Shown: positions 14,789 through 18,005 of the stretch, piece after piece | Layout of the letters: the number at the start of each line of letters is the position of its first letter | Position numbering within the stretch: position 1 is the stretch's first letter | Assembly (NCBI GenBank): GCA_022360595.1 | Contig: JAKSCN010000102.1 | Coordinates: 1 to 18,005 of the forward strand | DNA: 18,005 nt | Direction: 5' to 3' | Origin: Chromatiales bacterium | Lineage (GTDB): Bacteria > Pseudomonadota > Gammaproteobacteria > Chromatiales > Chromatiaceae | Translations under genes and position numbers: made by a program | Notes under the pieces: model-generated | What the model saw: the letters and a program-made list of their open reading frames with translations, nothing else | The model's database searches: none | Told to the model about the DNA's origin: nothing

Positions 14789-15796
14789 ATGATGGACAAT
14801 CAAGAGAACTCACAAAGCCCCCTGGAAGGGACTAAACAGGTGGCAAATCGCTGGGAGAAAGAGCTGGTTAAAAAGCTGGCGACCGCTTCACTGCTTGAAC
14901 AGCGCCGTGCCAGGCGTTGGGGTATATTCTTCAAAATTCTCGGATTCAGTTATCTATTTCTCCTAATCGTGTTGTGGTTCCCTGACAAGTTCAATTTATT
15001 CGAGTGGGAGAGCGTGAAGAGTGAAAACCATACCGCATTGGTTCAGGTGAATGGTGTTATCACGGCTGACACGGAAGCGAGCGCGGATAAGGTTGTTACC
15101 GGGTTGCGCAACGCTTTTAAGGACAATAAAACCAAAGGGGTCGTTTTGCGTTTGAACACCCCTGGAGGCAGCGCTGTCCAGTCAGGCTATATCTATGACG
15201 AGATAATGCGTCTTAAAAAGAAGCATGAGGATATTCCTGTCTATGCGGTGGTGACGGATATCTGTGCCTCAGGTGGCTACTACATCGCCTCGGCCGCCGA
15301 CAAGATTTACGTCGACAAAGCAAGCATCGTCGGCTCCATCGGTGTCATCATGGGGAGCTTCGGTTTTGTTGACAGTATGGAGAAACTGGGTGTTGAGCGT
15401 CGCTTAATGACCGCAGGTGAACACAAGGCGATCATGGATCCTTTCTCGCCCATCAAGGATGGGGAGCGGGAGCATATTCAGACCATGCTGGATGAGATCC
15501 ATCAGCAGTTTATCACCGCTGTGAAAGAGGGTAGAGGCGATCGCCTGAAAGACAACGGCCAGATCTTCAGCGGCCTGTTCTGGAGTGGTGAGACCAGTGT
15601 TGAGCTGGGATTAGCCGATGGCTTGGGTAGCAGCAGTTATGTGGCCCGGGAGATTGTGGGTGAGGAGAAGCTTATTGACTTCACCCCGACAGAAGATCTG
15701 GTGGAGCGTTTAGCTAAGCGTTTTGGCGCCGGCATGGCCAGCGCAATCAACCAGTCCTGGAATTTGAACAACGGTTCAGGCGTGGATATGCGCTGA
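14789..15796 (+). CDS. sppA: Signal peptide peptidase SppA, short (single-domain) form
   Basis: Membrane-anchored serine protease of family S49 that degrades signal peptides left in the inner membrane. At 335 residues it is the short form with one protease domain, like Bacillus SppA rather than the ~610-residue E. coli enzyme. A cytoplasmic N-terminus of ~43 residues precedes a single membrane helix (~45-64). Catalytic Ser161 lies in CASGGYYIASAADKI and Lys213 in MTAGEHKAIMDPFSP, the Ser/Lys dyad; NTPGGS (123-128) and GSIGVIMG (182-189) are family motifs. Two ATGs at 14789 and 14792 are possible, with GGAAATTACT ahead. Last gene of the rluC-HAD-sppA operon, followed by a strong hairpin. Confidence 0.95.
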   Translation: MMDNQENSQSPLEGTKQVANRWEKELVKKLATASLLEQRRARRWGIFFKILGFSYLFLLIVLWFPDKFNLFEWESVKSENHTALVQVNGVITADTEASADKVVTGLRNAFKDNKTKGVVLRLNTPGGSAVQSGYIYDEIMRLKKKHEDIPVYAVVTDICASGGYYIASAADKIYVDKASIVGSIGVIMGSFGFVDSMEKLGVERRLMTAGEHKAIMDPFSPIKDGEREHIQTMLDEIHQQFITAVKEGRGDRLKDNGQIFSGLFWSGETSVELGLADGLGSSSYVAREIVGEEKLIDFTPTEDLVERLAKRFGAGMASAINQSWNLNNGSGVDMR

Positions 15797-15808
15797 TTCT
15801 ACACGGCT

Positions 15809-15832
15809 AAGGCGGCAGAACGTTGCCGCCTT
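15809..15832. terminator. Strong bidirectional terminator between convergent sppA and hydrolase gene
   Basis: AAGGCGGCA (15809-15817) and TGCCGCCTT (15824-15832) form a perfect 9-bp GC-rich stem with a 6-nt loop. It starts 12 nt after the sppA stop and touches the end of the minus-strand hydrolase gene at 15835. TTGGTT follows on plus. The shared position suits both convergent transcripts. Confidence 0.8.
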
Positions 15833-15834
15833 GG

Positions 15835-16608
15835 TTACTGACCTGCAACCTTCGTTAATAGTTTTTCCAGTTGGGCGTGAAGAACGGCGATGTCTTCAGG
15901 TCTGGAAAGACGGTGCCCGCCATCTTTTATCAAGGTCAAGGTTGACTCCTGAGTGGTGAGTTGCTGCATCACTTGCAGCGATGTTTCCCAGGGAATCTGC
16001 AGATCAGCGCAACCGTGTATCAGTTCAACCGGACAATCCAGCTTAATAGCATGGTTCAATAGTTCGTGGTCGACCGCGTCATCCAATAATTTTTGACTGA
16101 TAATGTAGGGACCGTCATCAGGAAAGTTGGATGGGAGATAGGTAACCCCATCTTGTTGCAGTGTCTGCAAATGTTTCTCGTCGAGTATCGGCGTTAAAAT
16201 ATTCGATACAAAATCCGCGGCGCAAGCAATAGTCAAAATACCTGACGTCTCATCACGCTGTCTTAACGCCAATAGCAGTGCAATCCAGCCCCCCATACTT
16301 GAGCCAACTAATATTTTTTGCTCGCTTTTGACCTCTTGGAAGAGCGCTTCAGCATCGTCAAGCCAATCACCAATGGAACCATCCTCGAATCGCCCTGAAG
16401 ACTCACCGTGCCCGGAGTAATCGAAACAGAGGCAAGCGGTATCGTTGCTGATACACCACTCCATGACAGCCTTCGCTTTGATACTGTCCATGGTTGAGCG
16501 AAATCCACACAGGAAAACCACTGTTGCACCATCTGCCTGATAATAGCGATAGGCCAGTTGTCTGTCGCTCTTGGTTGTTAGGTATTGAATATCAGGAAGA
16601 TTGGTCAT
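15835..16608 (-). CDS. Alpha/beta-hydrolase, ABHD10-like
   Basis: A 257-residue cytoplasmic alpha/beta-hydrolase. The FLCGFRSTMDSIKA segment (32-45), CFDYSGHGESSGRFEDGSI (61-79) and the nucleophile elbow VGSSMGGW (101-108, Ser104) resemble the ABHD10 group, known in mammals as mitochondrial thioesterases/esterases. Asp202 (GCADLQIPW) and His232 (DGGHRLS) complete the triad. No signal peptide. Bacterial members of this group are common in alpha- and gammaproteobacteria but their substrates are largely unknown; an acyl-thioester or carboxylester is the reasonable guess. ATG 16608 follows a GGGGGCCC stretch. It is convergent with sppA through a shared terminator and divergent from the Nudix gene across 294 nt. 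Confidence 0.85.
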   Translation of the reverse strand: MTNLPDIQYLTTKSDRQLAYRYYQADGATVVFLCGFRSTMDSIKAKAVMEWCISNDTACLCFDYSGHGESSGRFEDGSIGDWLDDAEALFQEVKSEQKILVGSSMGGWIALLLALRQRDETSGILTIACAADFVSNILTPILDEKHLQTLQQDGVTYLPSNFPDDGPYIISQKLLDDAVDHELLNHAIKLDCPVELIHGCADLQIPWETSLQVMQQLTTQESTLTLIKDGGHRLSRPEDIAVLHAQLEKLLTKVAGQ

Positions 16609-16902
16609 GAAGGGCCCCCATTTCTAAGGGCCTATCATAGCTCGATTTATGGCTAATAGCTGCTATATGCACCGGAAGGATGTTGCCAATGGCTATTTTT
16701 TGTTCGGCAAAGCAGAAGGAGGCGGTGTAGCAGCTCTACACAAGCAACCGATAACGCCGCAAGATGAAACATAGCCTGGCCTCCCTCTATATTTAAAGAT
16801 GGTTGAATGTGATTATCTTCCATGGGGGATATTTGGCATGGGTGGATGTTTGGTTCCGCGCGTGTTATTTATGCGAGGGTCTATTTTTTTAAGTGAGTCG
16901 GA
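16609..16902. other. Divergent intergenic region, hydrolase / nudL
   Basis: 294 nt between two divergently transcribed genes. A 6-bp inverted repeat (GTGTAG 16725-16730, CTACAC 16736-16741) with a 5-nt loop is the only symmetric site seen. TATGAT on the minus strand (near 16636) could be a -10 for the hydrolase gene but lacks a partner -35. No ORF or RNA gene recognised. Confidence 0.4.
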
Positions 16903-17523
16903 ATGTCGGTAATAGCTGATTTAACAGTGGAAGAGATTAAGTCGCGGTTGTCTAGTCACGCAGCCGGTTACCGAATTGAGGACCCGTTTCCTGAGAACTA
17001 CTTCAGCGCTAATCCCCGGAAGGCCTCGGTACTGGTGTCGCTATTCAGGTTCGATGGTGAATGGCATCTGCTGTTTATTCGACGCACCGAGCATGAGGAT
17101 GATCGCCACAGTGGGCAGGTCGCCTTTCCGGGGGGGAAGGTTGATGAGGTTGATGAGAACAATATCGCTGCGGCGCTACGGGAGTGCCATGAAGAGATAG
17201 GTGTCGGCAGTGAACATCTGTCGGTGCTCGGTTGTCTTCAGGATTACCGTACAGTAAGCAACTTTCTGGTGACGCCAGTGGTGGCTGTAATGGATTGGCC
17301 GGTTGAATTTTCGCTGGACAGCATAGAGGTGGATCGGGTGTTCAGCATTCCAGTGGGGTGGTTGTGTGATCCGGAGAATCTGCAGATTAAGGAGCGGCGG
17401 CTGCCAGATTTTGGTGTCTCGATTCCCGTCTACTATTTCCAGCATTATGACGGCGAACTGCTTTGGGGCATCACCGCAAAGATCACCGTCAGTCTGCTGA
17501 CCACCCTGGGATTGCTTGAATAG
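16903..17523 (+). CDS. nudL: Nudix hydrolase, NudL/CoA pyrophosphatase type
   Basis: Hydrolyses CoA and acyl-CoA to 3',5'-ADP and phosphopantetheine derivatives (family role). The 206-residue protein has the CoA-specific signature preceding the Nudix box: LLFIRRTEHEDDRHSGQVAF (56-75), matching the UPF0035 pattern LLTxR...Rx3GxxxFPGG. The Nudix box follows: GG 77-78, Glu85, then R93-E94, E97-E98, G100. The catalytic glutamates are all present. TVSNFLVTPVVAVM (~117-130) matches the family downstream region. ATG 16903 has a weak ribosome site (GAGTCGGA). Its TAG stop directly abuts the stop of the convergent rhodanese gene, so there is no intergenic base between them. Confidence 0.9.
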   Translation: MSVIADLTVEEIKSRLSSHAAGYRIEDPFPENYFSANPRKASVLVSLFRFDGEWHLLFIRRTEHEDDRHSGQVAFPGGKVDEVDENNIAAALRECHEEIGVGSEHLSVLGCLQDYRTVSNFLVTPVVAVMDWPVEFSLDSIEVDRVFSIPVGWLCDPENLQIKERRLPDFGVSIPVYYFQHYDGELLWGITAKITVSLLTTLGLLE

Positions 17524-18005
17524 CTACTCCTTTGGGGTAACGGTAGTTAGACCGAGCATTTTCCAGCCTTGCATCCCCATACGGTACCATTTGATTTTGT
17601 GTGGCGGATAGCCCAGCGCAAGGAGCGTGCGAATGCTGGTTGGAGATTGTCCGCACCAGGGGCCGTTGCAGTAAAGCACCACCGTTTTGGCATTCTCAAA
17701 GTTCCAGAGTGTTTCGGTGTTCATCGCATCGAGCTGGAATTCCAGAATTTCGCCAATTGACTTAGCTGAGGCACTTTTCAGACTAAGCGCAGTCCAGGGA
17801 ATACTGATCGCGGTCGGAATCATCCCTTTTGACAGCCACTCACCTGTACGGCTATCGATAATAACCACGGAGTTATCGCCGCTATTTCTGCGTTTTATGT
17901 AGTCCAGCAGCTCCAGCTCACCGATGGTTTCCACACCTGGGGCAATCTTCATCGGCTGTATACAGAAGGGCGGGCATTCACGGGAGGTAACAGCAAAATC
18001 GAGAT
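17524..18005 (-). CDS. Rhodanese-like domain protein, C-terminal part (runs off right edge)
   Basis: Single rhodanese-like domain, possibly handling sulfane sulfur. The ATG at 17952 would give a 142-residue protein, but the frame stays open upstream to the window edge and encodes DFAVTSRECPPFCIQPM, ending at that Met. This CPPFCIQP segment and the following APGVETIGELELLDYI form a contiguous conserved block I know from longer, apparently exported, rhodanese proteins of marine gammaproteobacteria, so the true start is most likely outside the window. In the domain, VIIDSRTGEWLSKGMIPTA (~30-48 after Met) holds the conserved Asp-Ser-Arg; the active-site loop is LYCNGPWCGQSP (~93-104), with Cys in a Cx4C pair; MGMQGWKMLGL is the usual rhodanese ending. 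A signal peptide cannot be seen here. Convergent with nudL, stops adjoining. Confidence 0.88.
   Translation of the reverse strand, partial: LDFAVTSRECPPFCIQPMKIAPGVETIGELELLDYIKRRNSGDNSVVIIDSRTGEWLSKGMIPTAISIPWTALSLKSASAKSIGEILEFQLDAMNTETLWNFENAKTVVLYCNGPWCGQSPTSIRTLLALGYPPHKIKWYRMGMQGWKMLGLTTVTPKE

Overview
The window reads as a chromosomal segment of a gammaproteobacterium. The gene order comEC-exbB-exbD-lpxK-ycaR-kdsB ... ptpA / rne (opposite strand) / rluC-HAD phosphatase-sppA follows the arrangement I recall for Pseudomonas and related gammaproteobacteria. The rhodanese-like protein at the right edge, with a CPPFCIQPM motif, is of a type I associate with marine, often sulfur-oxidising gammaproteobacteria, but I cannot name the species from sequence alone.

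Layout. Positions 1-4092 (+) hold a compact cell-envelope operon: the 3' end of comEC (DNA uptake channel), an ExbB/ExbD proton channel pair, lpxK (lipid A 4'-kinase), a Trm112-family small protein and kdsB (CMP-Kdo synthesis). LpxK and KdsB both serve lipid A/Kdo assembly. Positions 4081-8637 are an accessory block entirely on the minus strand: a small unknown protein, a GabD-type semialdehyde dehydrogenase, a divergent metallo-beta-lactamase-fold protein, an unknown lipoprotein and a secreted lipase-like hydrolase. This block is AT-richer to the eye, has long non-coding spacers and sits exactly between kdsB and ptpA; murB, which often lies at this junction, is absent.

Positions 9092-9571 carry ptpA (low-molecular-weight protein tyrosine phosphatase), convergent with rne (RNase E, 9639-12620, minus) across a shared hairpin terminator. 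rne has a good sigma70-type promoter about 440 nt upstream of its start, giving a long leader with a stem-loop near the start codon. Divergent from it are rluC (23S rRNA pseudouridine synthase), a HAD phosphatase overlapping rluC by ATGA, and sppA (signal peptide peptidase), closed by a strong bidirectional terminator. Then come an ABHD10-like alpha/beta hydrolase (minus), a NudL-type CoA pyrophosphatase (plus) and the C-terminal part of an exported rhodanese-like protein (minus) whose reading frame runs off the right edge.

I see no CRISPR array, tRNA, rRNA, intact insertion sequence, phage or recognisable defence system. The candidates for novelty are modest: an unknown lipoprotein/lipase pair, a 36-codon ORF with a PqqA/RiPP-leader-like N-terminus, atypical metal sites in two MBL-fold proteins, and the rne leader.
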